The notes beneath the pieces are model-generated. The model did no database searches and was not told the origin of the DNA. It worked only from the letters and a program-made list of their open reading frames with translations. This document shows, in pieces, positions 9,322 through 17,466 of a stretch of DNA of 64,000 nt. Source of the DNA: Lachnospiraceae bacterium (GTDB lineage Bacteria > Bacillota > Clostridia > Lachnospirales > Lachnospiraceae); contig SVFN01000009.1 in the NCBI GenBank assembly GCA_015056815.1, forward strand, positions 65,172 through 129,171, read 5' to 3'. Position numbers and translations under genes: made by a program. Every line of letters begins with the position of its first letter. Position 1 is the stretch's first letter.

Positions 9322-9987
9322 ATGTCGCGTACAGATGAAGTATACAAACCGGCACTGGCCGGAAAGAAACTTCCGGTGCTGACGCTGGATAATAAATGGT
9401 ACAGGTTGTTTACCCAGACCGGAACGACTGGCGAGATCAAAGAACTGGAAGAAAGACTGAACGATCTGTTAAAAAGACAGGGAAAATTAAATACAGAGTC
9501 CAAGGAGATCCGCAAGCTGAAAGCGAAGCTGATGGACGAGATCGTATCTCTGATGCCGGAGGAAGGCAAAGAGCAGGATACACAGAGCATTAAGAAACAG
9601 GAACAGAATCAGAAGCTGATCAAAGAGTGTAACGAGAAGCTGGATGCTTATCAGGATGAGCTTCTGGATCTGCCGAAGGAGATCGATGAAGTAAACTACG
9701 AGCTGATGCTCCGTACGATGGAGCTTTGTTATCAGCAGATCAAGTTTAATACGCAGGAAATCGATGAGATTTCGGATTGGATCAATAATGTCCGGATCGA
9801 ATTAAAGAAAAATGTGATCCGCAAACAGGAGATCGAGATCCATAACCAGAATCTGTATTCCTACATGCATGATATCTTTGGTGCTGATGTGATCGAGATC
9901 TTCGATATGGCATACAATCCGGAAGAACGCAAGGTGAAAAGAAGCATGCCAAAAGGTGAGATCGGCAAAGACGGAGGAAATGAGTAA
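9322..9987 (+). CDS. Conserved coiled-coil protein of unknown function
   Basis: A 221-residue soluble protein, not recognised. It starts with a short conserved-looking segment (residues 1-30, KPALAGKKLPVLTLDNKWYRLF), followed by nearly continuous charged heptads (EIKELEERLNDLLKRQ onward), indicating a long coiled coil, and a short basic Gly-rich tail. No signal peptide or membrane segment is seen. The ATG at 9322 is preferred over upstream starts because AGGTGAG precedes it. It lies between rex and the NAD(P)H-hydrate repair gene with short gaps, so it is probably co-transcribed with both; a structural or scaffolding role is only a guess. Confidence 0.8.
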   Translation: MSRTDEVYKPALAGKKLPVLTLDNKWYRLFTQTGTTGEIKELEERLNDLLKRQGKLNTESKEIRKLKAKLMDEIVSLMPEEGKEQDTQSIKKQEQNQKLIKECNEKLDAYQDELLDLPKEIDEVNYELMLRTMELCYQQIKFNTQEIDEISDWINNVRIELKKNVIRKQEIEIHNQNLYSYMHDIFGADVIEIFDMAYNPEERKVKRSMPKGEIGKDGGNE

Positions 9988-9993
9988 AGAACC

Positions 9994-11562
9994 ATGCAAT
10001 ATATAGTAACGCAGGAAGAAATGAAAAGGTATGATGAAACCACGATCTCTTATTACAAGGTTCCTGCACTGACTCTTATGGAGAGAGCTGCGCTTTCTGT
10101 TGTGGAGGGACATGACTTCACAGACAGAGAGCGTATTCTTGTTTTGTGCGCAGGAGGCAATAACGGCGGGGATGGATTTGCGGTGGCAAGAATGCTGCTT
10201 TTGAAAGGAAAACAGGTTACAGTGCTGTTTTGCGGAAACAGGGATCACTTGTCGGAGTCCTGCCGGATGCAGTGGGAGATCTATGAAAAATATGCAAAAA
10301 CATTGGATCTTACCGATCCGGTTGTCACTCAGTGGCCGGAGGCGGCATACGATATAGTAATCGACGCGATCTTCGGGGTCGGCTTGAACCGGGAGATTTC
10401 CGGCAGGGTAGCGGAGGTGATCGAGAAGGCAAACCGGCTGGATGCTTACCGGATTGCGGTGGATATTCCGTCAGGGGTCGATGCGGATACGGGACAGATC
10501 CATGGGTGTGCATTCCGGGCGGATGTGACGGATACGTTTGCCTTTGTAAAGCGCGGGCTGTTACTTTATCCGGGAGCATCTTATTCGGGAAAAGTGCGAT
10601 GCCATGACATAGGGATCACGAAAGAGAGTTTTGGCGGCGTTGAGCCTGTGGCTTTTTCTTTACAACCGGAAGATCTTTCCCTGCTGCCGCACCGGGATCC
10701 GGCAGGTAACAAGGGCAGCTTTGGCAAGATCGGATTTTTTGCCGGCTGTGCGGCGATCGGCGGAGCAGCTATACTGTCTGCCAAAGCTGCGTATCATATG
10801 GGAAGCGGGTATGTCAGAGTATTTACCCACGAAAATGCAAGAGCCGGTATGCTCTCACAGATTCCGGAAGCGGTAGCTTCTTATTATAAGGAAGAAATGA
10901 CGATATCCGAAAGGATTTCGCTTTGCGATACAGTGGCAGAAAAATCCGATGTCCTTGCGATCGGAGCGGGGATTGGCACCGATGAGTGGGCAAGGGAAAT
11001 GACGGGATATGTTTTGCAAAGAAGTGAGAAGCCGCTGGTGATGGATGCGGATGCCTGCAATATCTTGGCAGCAGATGAAGTGCTGAAACAGGAGCTGAAG
11101 TCTTTGGCCGGAATGCGCAAACATCCGATCATCCTGACACCGCATCTGGCCGAGTTTGCCAGATTATCCGGTGTGCCTGTCAGAGAACTGAAAAAAGATC
11201 TGCCGCAGTATGTTATGCAGTTTGCAAAAGAATATGGCGTGATCCTGGCAGCAAAAGATGCTGTCACTCTGGTCTGCGATGGAAGAAAGCTGTATATGAA
11301 CCGATCGGGCAATGACGGTATGGCGACAGCCGGAAGCGGAGATGTCCTGTTTGGAATGATCGCATCGTTAGCAGGTCAGGGACTTGAGGCTTTTGAAGCA
11401 GCCTGTCTGGGTGTGTACATCCACGGTCTTGGAGGAGATCTGAGCGCTAAGGAAACGAATGCTCGCTTTCTGACAGCCTCGGATCTGATAGGTGGATTGC
11501 AAAAGACAGATATACGATATCTGGAAGAGATAAAGAGGTGCTGTCAGGGCACCGGAGAATGA
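9994..11562 (+). CDS. nnrE-nnrD (fused): Bifunctional NAD(P)H-hydrate epimerase / ADP-dependent NAD(P)H-hydrate dehydratase
   Basis: Repairs damaged NADHX and NADPHX. The N-terminal half (residues 1 to about 215) is the YjeF_N epimerase, with GGNNGGDG (about 53-60) and VDIPSGVDADTG; the C-terminal half is the dehydratase, with GSFGKIGFFAG, GAGIGTD, MDADACNI and the nucleotide-binding TAGSGDVLFG (about residue 445). At 522 residues it has the usual length of the bacterial fusion. The nearest GGAGG is about 16 bases upstream of the ATG, so initiation probably relies on coupling to the preceding gene. Alanine racemase follows 12 bases later. Placement beside rex joins NADH sensing and NADH repair. 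Confidence 0.96.
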   Translation: MQYIVTQEEMKRYDETTISYYKVPALTLMERAALSVVEGHDFTDRERILVLCAGGNNGGDGFAVARMLLLKGKQVTVLFCGNRDHLSESCRMQWEIYEKYAKTLDLTDPVVTQWPEAAYDIVIDAIFGVGLNREISGRVAEVIEKANRLDAYRIAVDIPSGVDADTGQIHGCAFRADVTDTFAFVKRGLLLYPGASYSGKVRCHDIGITKESFGGVEPVAFSLQPEDLSLLPHRDPAGNKGSFGKIGFFAGCAAIGGAAILSAKAAYHMGSGYVRVFTHENARAGMLSQIPEAVASYYKEEMTISERISLCDTVAEKSDVLAIGAGIGTDEWAREMTGYVLQRSEKPLVMDADACNILAADEVLKQELKSLAGMRKHPIILTPHLAEFARLSGVPVRELKKDLPQYVMQFAKEYGVILAAKDAVTLVCDGRKLYMNRSGNDGMATAGSGDVLFGMIASLAGQGLEAFEAACLGVYIHGLGGDLSAKETNARFLTASDLIGGLQKTDIRYLEEIKRCCQGTGE

Positions 11563-11574
11563 CGGAGGAATAAC

Positions 11575-12744
11575 ATGAACCATTATGAACGGGCATGCGC
11601 TTATGTGGATCTGACGGTGATCCATGAGAACATGGACCATATGAAAGCAAATATCGATCCAAGGACAAAAATGATCGGTGTGATCAAAACGGACGGTTAC
11701 GGACATGGAGCCGTTCCGATTGCACAGGAACTCGAGCCTCTTGCGTATATGTATGGATTTGCAACAGCAACCATAGAGGAGGCTTTGATCCTGAGACGAC
11801 ATGGAGTAAAAAAGCCAATCCTGATCCTGGGGTATACTTTCCCATATGCATATGCGGATATTGTAAAGGAAGAGATCCGGCCGGCTGTCTTTAAGAAGGA
11901 TATGGCGGTGCAATTGTCCGAAGAGGCAGTGAAGCAGGGGAAAAAGGCGATCCTGCACATAAAAGTGGATACGGCCATGTCACGTATCGGCATACGTCCC
12001 GATGAGAGCGGACTTTCTTTTATAAAAGAAGTTATGTCGCTTCCGGGGATTACGGTCGAGGGCATCTTTACACATTTTGCCAAGGCGGATGAAAAGGATA
12101 AGACTGCGGTGAATGCACAGCTTAAGCGATATTGTGATTTTTTGAAGAGGCTTTCTGACGAGGGGATCGAGATACCACTCAAACACTGTTCGAACAGTGC
12201 GGGGATCATCGAGCTGCCGCAGGCGAATATGGATATTGTCCGTGCAGGGATCACATTATACGGATTGTGGCCGTCGGATGAGGTGCGAAAGGATATCATT
12301 TCGCTGAAACCGGCCTTGTCACTAAAAAGCCACATTGTTTTTATCAAAACGATAAAGCCCGGTGAACAGGTAAGCTATGGCGGTACCTTTACGGCAGTGA
12401 AAGAGATGCAGATTGCAACGATTCCCGTCGGATACGGAGACGGCTATCCAAGACAGCTTTCCGGTAAGGGATATGTACTGATCCATGGGAAAAAAGCTCC
12501 GATACTCGGACGGGTGTGTATGGATCAGTTCATGGTGGATGTGACAGATATCCCGGAGGCAGTGGAATATGACGAAGTAACTCTCATCGGACAGGATGGG
12601 GAGTTGTGCATCACGATGGAAGAACTGGGAGAGCTTTCGGGACGATTTAATTATGAACTTGCCTGTGATCTGGGTAAGAGAATCCCGAGAGTGTTTGTGA
12701 AAGACGGAATCGAGATCGGAAGCGTCGATTACTTTTCAGAGTAG
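11575..12744 (+). CDS. alr: Alanine racemase
   Basis: Interconverts L- and D-alanine with pyridoxal phosphate, supplying D-Ala for peptidoglycan. The 389-residue protein has the PLP lysine in IKTDGYGHGA (Lys38) and the C-terminal beta domain with GYGDGYPR and GRVCMDQFMVD. The start is clear: GGAGG lies 9 bases before the ATG. The gene order nnr fusion - alr - mazF-like is a known Firmicutes arrangement. Whether this is the biosynthetic racemase or a spore-associated copy cannot be told from the sequence alone. Confidence 0.97.
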   Translation: MNHYERACAYVDLTVIHENMDHMKANIDPRTKMIGVIKTDGYGHGAVPIAQELEPLAYMYGFATATIEEALILRRHGVKKPILILGYTFPYAYADIVKEEIRPAVFKKDMAVQLSEEAVKQGKKAILHIKVDTAMSRIGIRPDESGLSFIKEVMSLPGITVEGIFTHFAKADEKDKTAVNAQLKRYCDFLKRLSDEGIEIPLKHCSNSAGIIELPQANMDIVRAGITLYGLWPSDEVRKDIISLKPALSLKSHIVFIKTIKPGEQVSYGGTFTAVKEMQIATIPVGYGDGYPRQLSGKGYVLIHGKKAPILGRVCMDQFMVDVTDIPEAVEYDEVTLIGQDGELCITMEELGELSGRFNYELACDLGKRIPRVFVKDGIEIGSVDYFSE

Positions 12745-12940
12745 TAAAGAACGGGATTTGCGCTGACAGAAAGAACTTCTCGAAGAACAGGCGGGAGCAG
12801 GAATTAAAAGGACGGATCTGAAAAATACCGAAAAACCATCAGACTCATGGTATACAACGATCATAAAACGGCAATGCTAAAGATAAGAGAGAATATACAG
12901 CCATTATGAGGGCTGTGATCGGGAAAGGCTGGGTTGTAAC

Positions 12941-13282
12941 ATGAGAAGAGGCGATGTTTATTATGCGGATTTAAGACCGGTGGTCGGATCGGAGCAGGGT
13001 GGAATACGTCCCGTGCTGATCATACAGAACGATGTCGGCAACAGGCACAGCCCGACTGTGATCTGTGCAGCAATCACGTCCAGAATGAATAAGGCGAAGC
13101 TCCCTACCCACATCGAACTGAGCGCGTCCAGATATCATATGGTCAAAGATTCGGTAATCCTTTTAGAGCAGCTTCGTACCATAGATAAAAAGCGCTTGAA
13201 GGATAAGATCTGTCATCTGGATTCCATTGTTATGTCGGAAGTAAACGAAGCCCTGTGTATCAGTCTCGAACTAAATACATAG
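12941..13282 (+). CDS. MazF/EndoA-type mRNA interferase, no antitoxin gene visible beside it
   Basis: A 113-residue PemK/MazF-fold endoribonuclease. [29 protein letters not shown] and [16 protein letters not shown] match the EndoA (NdoA) subgroup, which cleaves single-stranded RNA at short motifs. In Bacillus the order is alr-ndoAI-ndoA; here the 196 bases between alr and this gene hold no antitoxin-like frame, the best being a 30-codon open stretch (12808-12909) without resemblance to EndoAI. The ribosome binding site is weak (AAAGG about 12 bases away), which would keep expression low. The antitoxin could be elsewhere, or the RNase may act as a housekeeping enzyme. Confidence 0.93.
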   Translation: MRRGDVYYADLRPVVGSEQGGIRPVLIIQNDVGNRHSPTVICAAITSRMNKAKLPTHIELSASRYHMVKDSVILLEQLRTIDKKRLKDKICHLDSIVMSEVNEALCISLELNT

Positions 13283-13288
13283 GGGAAG

Positions 13289-13317
13289 TTGACGAAAGTA
13301 AGATAAAATGTTATACT
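13289..13317 (+). promoter_or_regulatory. Promoter of the CBS-domain gene
   Basis: TTGACG (13289-13294), 17-base spacer, TATACT (13312-13317). It starts a transcript just after the mazF-like gene and before the CorC-like gene. Confidence 0.8.
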
Positions 13318-13360
13318 AACGAACGCGATTCATTGCGTTGTTAAAAGGAGAGTTTGTCTT

Positions 13361-14251
13361 ATGGAGGATGCCGGACCCAAAGAAGAGAATTTCTTTAAAA
13401 AGCTCAAAAGCTTTTTTCAGGGTGCAGACAGAAAAAAGGAAGACGAGATAGAGCAGGAGATCATTTCGATGCTTTCCGAGGAGGAACATGGGAATCTTCA
13501 GGAAAGCGAAGCACAGATGATCACGAATATCTTTGAGTTTTCGGACAAAGAAGCAAAGGATATCATGACCAGGAGATCTTCGATCATTGCGATCGAGGGA
13601 AGCACCACGCTCAAGGAGGCAGTGACTCTGATGCTCCATGAGAAGTGCAGCCGCTATCCTGTTTACATAGATGATATTGATCACATTATCGGCATCCTGC
13701 ACTTGAAGGATGCCTGCAGGATGTTAGAGGATTTCCCCGACAGAAAAGAAGTGATGATCAAAAAGTGTAAGGGACTGATCCGTGAAGCGGTGTTTATCCC
13801 GGAGACGAGGAGTATTAACAATCTGTTCCGGGGCATGCAGGCAAAGAAAATCCACATGGTCATTGTTATTGACGAGTATGGTCAGACACTTGGTCTTGTG
13901 GCGATGGAGGATATCCTGGAGGAGATCGTCGGCAATATTTTCGACGAATATGACGAGGAAGAAGATAACATCACCGTACGTGGGAATGACAGCTATGAGA
14001 CGGACGGACTGATGACACTGGAGGAGTTGGAAGAGCTGCTGCATGTTGATGTTTCTTCTTTGATCTACGAGACAGTCAGCGGGATGATGATCGCACATCT
14101 GGGGCATATTCCGAAGGACGGCGAGAATGTCGAGATGGATTATGCGGATTATCATTTTAAAGCACTGATCGTTAAGGATAAAGTTGTGCGAAAGGTATTG
14201 ATCACCAAGCTTTCCGGTGATGCTATGCGGGAGGAAGGACATTCCGGATAG
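13361..14251 (+). CDS. CorC/HlyC-like CBS-domain protein (soluble)
   Basis: A 296-residue protein with a charged N-terminus, two CBS domains (about residues 65-195; AKDIMTRRSSIIAIEG, YPVYIDDIDHIIGILHLKD, VIDEYGQTLGLVAMEDILEE) and a C-terminal CorC_HlyC transporter-associated domain (about 205-285). It lacks the DUF21 membrane domain that many relatives have, so it is the short CorC type. CorC proteins are linked to Mg2+/Co2+ efflux and bind adenine nucleotides. It has its own promoter and AAAAGGAG 9 bases upstream of the ATG. The yebC gene follows 42 bases later. Confidence 0.92.
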   Translation: MEDAGPKEENFFKKLKSFFQGADRKKEDEIEQEIISMLSEEEHGNLQESEAQMITNIFEFSDKEAKDIMTRRSSIIAIEGSTTLKEAVTLMLHEKCSRYPVYIDDIDHIIGILHLKDACRMLEDFPDRKEVMIKKCKGLIREAVFIPETRSINNLFRGMQAKKIHMVIVIDEYGQTLGLVAMEDILEEIVGNIFDEYDEEEDNITVRGNDSYETDGLMTLEELEELLHVDVSSLIYETVSGMMIAHLGHIPKDGENVEMDYADYHFKALIVKDKVVRKVLITKLSGDAMREEGHSG

Positions 14252-14293
14252 GAGACAGAAAGTTTCGATAGAGAAAGGAAAAGGAGAGACAAA

Positions 14294-15022
14294 ATGTCAG
14301 GACATTCAAAATTTGCGAATATTAAACACAAAAAAGAGAAAAACGATGCTGCAAAGGGTAAGATCTTTACGATCATCGGAAGAGAGATCGCGGTAGCGGT
14401 CAAAGAAGGCGGACCGGACCCGGCGAACAATTTCAAGCTTGCAGCGGTGATCGCCAAGGCAAAGGCGAACAATATGCCGAATGATACCATTGAGAGAGGC
14501 ATCAAAAAAGCAGCCGGAGATAACGGCAGTGTGAATTATGAGCATATTACCTATGAAGGATACGGGCCCAACGGGATCGCGATCATCGTGGAGACGCTGA
14601 CAGACAATAAGAACCGTACCGCAGCGGATGTAAGAAGTGCCTTTACCAAAGGAAACGGCAGTATCGGTACACCGGGATGTGTATCCTTTATGTTTGATGA
14701 AAAGGGACAGATCATTGTGGATAAAGAAGAATGTGAGACGGAGGCAGATGATCTGATGATGCTTGCACTCGATGCCGGCGCAGAAGACTTTAATGAAGAA
14801 GAGGACAGTTACGAGATCCTGACCGCTCCCGATGATTTTCAGACAGTTTATGACGCGTTGACTGAGGCCGGTATTCCTATGGTTTCTTCCGAGGTAACGA
14901 TGCTTCCGCAAAACTATGTGGAGCTTACGGACGAGACAGCGATCAAGAACCTGCAAAGAACCCTGGATCTTTTGGACGAGAGTGATGATGTACAGGCGGT
15001 ATATCATAACTGGGATGAATAA
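14294..15022 (+). CDS. yebC: YebC/PmpR family protein
   Basis: A 242-residue member of the universal YebC/TACO1 family, described as a transcription regulator in some bacteria and as a factor that relieves ribosome stalling in others. The start MSGHSKFANIKHKKEKNDAA and the downstream NNMPNDTIERGIKKAAGD are the family signatures, and the length is standard. AAAGGAG lies 7 bases before the ATG. In this window it stands between a CorC-like gene and a glycosyltransferase, away from its common partner ruvC. Confidence 0.96.
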   Translation: MSGHSKFANIKHKKEKNDAAKGKIFTIIGREIAVAVKEGGPDPANNFKLAAVIAKAKANNMPNDTIERGIKKAAGDNGSVNYEHITYEGYGPNGIAIIVETLTDNKNRTAADVRSAFTKGNGSIGTPGCVSFMFDEKGQIIVDKEECETEADDLMMLALDAGAEDFNEEEDSYEILTAPDDFQTVYDALTEAGIPMVSSEVTMLPQNYVELTDETAIKNLQRTLDLLDESDDVQAVYHNWDE

Positions 15023-15106
15023 GAAACGACAGAACTGCGCTCTTGCAGGAGAGAGTATGCGAAAACAGAGCGGGCAGGCGGTAAACAGGTTTTGAGGGAG
15101 AAGATC

Positions 15107-16090
15107 ATGGACAGACTGGCAATCGTGGTACCTTGTTATAATGAAGAAGAGGTGCTGCCAATTACCGTTCCTGAACTGAATAAGGTACTTAAGGATCTGG
15201 CTGCGAAAGAAAAGATCAGCCAAGACAGCTTTGTGATGTATGTGGATGATGGAAGCAGTGACAGGACATGGGAGTTTATCGTTTCCTGTCATGAAGAGTA
15301 TGAACAGGTATTCGGACTGAAGCTTGCGGGCAATGTCGGACATCAGTTCGCGCTGACAGCGGGTCTTTTAACAGCGAAGGATCTGGCAGATGTCATTATT
15401 TCCATCGATGCGGACCTGCAGGATGACATTACTGTCATCGAGGATATGATCGATAAATTCCACGAGGGGAAAGACATCGTTTATGGTGTGCGCAATGACC
15501 GTAAGAAGGATTCGTTCTTTAAGCGGACAACTGCACAGGGATTTTATAAAGTCATGGCGATGATGGGAGTCAGGACTGTTTACAATCATGCGGACTTCCG
15601 CCTGATGAGTAAGCGTGCCGTAGAGCAGTTTTCAAAGTACACAGAGACGAATCTGTTTCTGCGCGGTATGATGCCTCTGATCGGTTACGAGACCGATTGT
15701 GTTTACTATGAGCGAGGAGAGCGTGCGGCGGGGGAGAGTAAGTATCCGATCAAGAAAATGATCGCTCTGGCGTGGAACGGTATTACATCTTTTAGTGTGA
15801 AACCGATCAGCTTTATCACATGGCTGGGAATGATGATCATTTTACTGAGCATAGCTGCTGCGGTATATGCGTTTGGATCCTATTTATCCGGGCATGTGGT
15901 GGCAGGCTGGACTTCCCTGATCTTGTCGATCTGGTTTATCGGAGGGGTACAGTTGTTTGCGATCGGACTGATCGGTCAGTATATCGGCAAGATCTATATT
16001 GAGGTCAAGCACCGGCCGCGGTATAATATCGAGACGGTTCTGGCAGATGAGTATTACGGTATGGACAATGCCAAAGCAGGCAAGAGGTGA
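15107..16090 (+). CDS. GT2 family glycosyltransferase, GtrB/DPM1-like, membrane-anchored
   Basis: A 327-residue polyprenyl-phosphate glycosyltransferase of the GtrB/YkcC group, which moves a sugar from a nucleotide sugar to undecaprenyl phosphate on the inner face of the membrane. The catalytic domain starts IVVPCYNEEE and has the metal-binding DADLQDD near residue 100; two membrane helices follow (about 233-256 and 266-290) before a basic tail. The ATG at 15107 is chosen because GAGGGAG ends 6 bases upstream; the earlier in-frame TTG overlaps that site. No flippase or acceptor transferase gene is next to it. Confidence 0.93.
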   Translation: MDRLAIVVPCYNEEEVLPITVPELNKVLKDLAAKEKISQDSFVMYVDDGSSDRTWEFIVSCHEEYEQVFGLKLAGNVGHQFALTAGLLTAKDLADVIISIDADLQDDITVIEDMIDKFHEGKDIVYGVRNDRKKDSFFKRTTAQGFYKVMAMMGVRTVYNHADFRLMSKRAVEQFSKYTETNLFLRGMMPLIGYETDCVYYERGERAAGESKYPIKKMIALAWNGITSFSVKPISFITWLGMMIILLSIAAAVYAFGSYLSGHVVAGWTSLILSIWFIGGVQLFAIGLIGQYIGKIYIEVKHRPRYNIETVLADEYYGMDNAKAGKR

Positions 16091-16095
16091 TCACT

Positions 16096-16341
16096 ATGGG
16101 ATATTTTGATGATATGATCAGGGAAAAAGAGAACGGGAAGAGTCAGCCGGATCTGCCTGCAAAGAGTGAGGCGGGGCTGGCGAAGCCGGGCGTTTCGACT
16201 AAAACGGATTTTATCCCGAATCCACTTCCGGTACCGGAGAGAAAAAAGCATGTGGAGATGGATTATGATTATACGGTTTCACCGGAGAAGATGCATTTTG
16301 ATATAGAGGATCCGAAGGAGGATCATTTTGATATTGAATGA
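16096..16341 (+). CDS. Small acidic hypothetical protein
   Basis: An 81-residue protein, not recognised. It is hydrophilic, with a proline-rich middle (FIPNPLPVPERKK) and an acidic end that repeats the motif HFDIE twice. No signal peptide or membrane helix. The ATG at 16096 is taken because AGAGGTG, which includes the stop codon of the glycosyltransferase, sits 6 bases upstream, so the two genes are probably co-translated. The 3' end is closed by a terminator. Good ribosome binding site and tight placement support it as real. Confidence 0.7.
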   Translation: MGYFDDMIREKENGKSQPDLPAKSEAGLAKPGVSTKTDFIPNPLPVPERKKHVEMDYDYTVSPEKMHFDIEDPKEDHFDIE

Positions 16342-16346
16342 ATAAG

Positions 16347-16371
16347 GACAGGCAGGAATGCCTGTCTTTTT
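16347..16371 (+). terminator. Rho-independent terminator
   Basis: GACAGGCA (16347-16354), loop GGAA, TGCCTGTC (16359-16366), then TTTTT. It ends the yebC-glycosyltransferase-small protein transcript. Confidence 0.9.
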
Positions 16372-16494
16372 GTATATTTCCGACTGTTTTACACATACTA
16401 TAACAGGCAGTGACAGGACAACAGGTTCAGGGAAAGCATCCGGCAGCTTTGTATACGGCCTGCCGGGCAGATATGGATCAAAAGGGGGAGGACT

Positions 16495-17193
16495 ATGGCA
16501 GGATCGGAAAAGAAAGAACAGGCTGAAGAAAAAGAGATCGAAAGAAGTGAAGTGGAACAGATCGGACAGACGACGCTGCGAAAGGGGAAAAAAGGACATA
16601 AGATACGTATGATGACGATCATCGGTGAAATCGAAGGACATGATAATCTGGGTAGCGGTTCCAAGACGACGAAATATGAGCATATCCTGCCGCAGCTTGC
16701 CATGGCAGAGGATGATGAGGAAGTGGATGGCGTGCTTTTGTTGCTTAACACCATGGGAGGAGATGTGGAAGCGGGACTGGCTATTGCGGAGATGATCGCG
16801 TCCTTAAGTAAGCCGACGGTCACGCTGGTTCTGGGGGGAAGCCATTCCATCGGCGTACCCATTGCAGTGAGCGGGGATCATTCCTTTATTGTAGAGACGG
16901 GTACCATGGTGATCCATCCCGTGAGGCTGAACGGCCTGATCATCGGCGTCGCCCAGACATTTGATTATTTTAAACAGATCCAGGACAGGATAACGGGATT
17001 TGTGATTAAGCATTGCAGCATCACAAAAGAGAGACTTATGGATCTTATGATGGAGACAGAAATGTTGACGAAGGACGTAGGAACTGTTTTGGTCGGAGCA
17101 GAAGCGGTAGAAGCCGGGATCATTGACGAAGTGGGCGGGATGAAAGAAGCTTTGAATAAGCTGCATGAATTGATCGAAGCGCGTCGTGAATGA
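16495..17193 (+). CDS. tepA: ClpP-like serine protease, TepA (translocation-enhancing) type
   Basis: A 232-residue protein of the ClpP/crotonase fold. In Bacillus, TepA (YmfB) degrades spore proteins or signal peptides and its gene lies beside spoIIIE, as here. The nucleophile is Ser118 in GGSHSIG and the likely base is His141 in MVIHPV; the oxyanion glycine pair is in NTMGGDVEAG. The first 35 residues are charged and extend beyond the ClpP core. The start has GGGGGAGG (16484-16491) just upstream. A 273-base gap with its own promoter separates it from ftsK. Confidence 0.92.
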   Translation: MAGSEKKEQAEEKEIERSEVEQIGQTTLRKGKKGHKIRMMTIIGEIEGHDNLGSGSKTTKYEHILPQLAMAEDDEEVDGVLLLLNTMGGDVEAGLAIAEMIASLSKPTVTLVLGGSHSIGVPIAVSGDHSFIVETGTMVIHPVRLNGLIIGVAQTFDYFKQIQDRITGFVIKHCSITKERLMDLMMETEMLTKDVGTVLVGAEAVEAGIIDEVGGMKEALNKLHELIEARRE

Positions 17194-17466
17194 AGTTTTT
17201 TCAGAAACGGCGACCGTATGTATCCAAAACGGCAGGAACAGAGGATAGAACCGGACAGAACAGATCATTGGTACAATAATACAGATAATGAGCTTTGAAA
17301 TTGGAGATAATTTACAAAAACATGATGAAATACAGAAAAAAAAGAAAGTGACTGAATAATGACAAGTGGATAAAATAGTGATATACTATACTAAGTTTGG
17401 TAATTTGGGTGAATGTATAAACAATCGGCAAAAAGTTTCATGCCGGTACAGGGAGGCAAATGATTT
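17194..17466 (+). other. Intergenic region between tepA and ftsK
   Basis: This 273-base region holds no gene I can support. It contains one promoter (17359-17387) and the ftsK ribosome binding site GGGAGG (17451-17456). A short open frame from 17366 only runs into ftsK out of frame and is dismissed. No clear tepA terminator is seen. Confidence 0.6.
17359..17387 (+). promoter_or_regulatory. Promoter of ftsK
   Basis: ATGACA (17359-17364), 17-base spacer, TATACT (17382-17387), giving a leader of roughly 75 bases. Confidence 0.7.

Noticed and set aside
12847-12909. Short frame before the MazF-type gene as an antitoxin
   Set aside because: It encodes only 20-30 residues with no EndoAI/MazE resemblance and no ribosome binding site.
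14306-15343. Minus-strand open frame (345 codons) opposite yebC and the glycosyltransferase
   Set aside because: It spans two firmly identified genes and an intergenic gap, and its translation shows no protein-like pattern.
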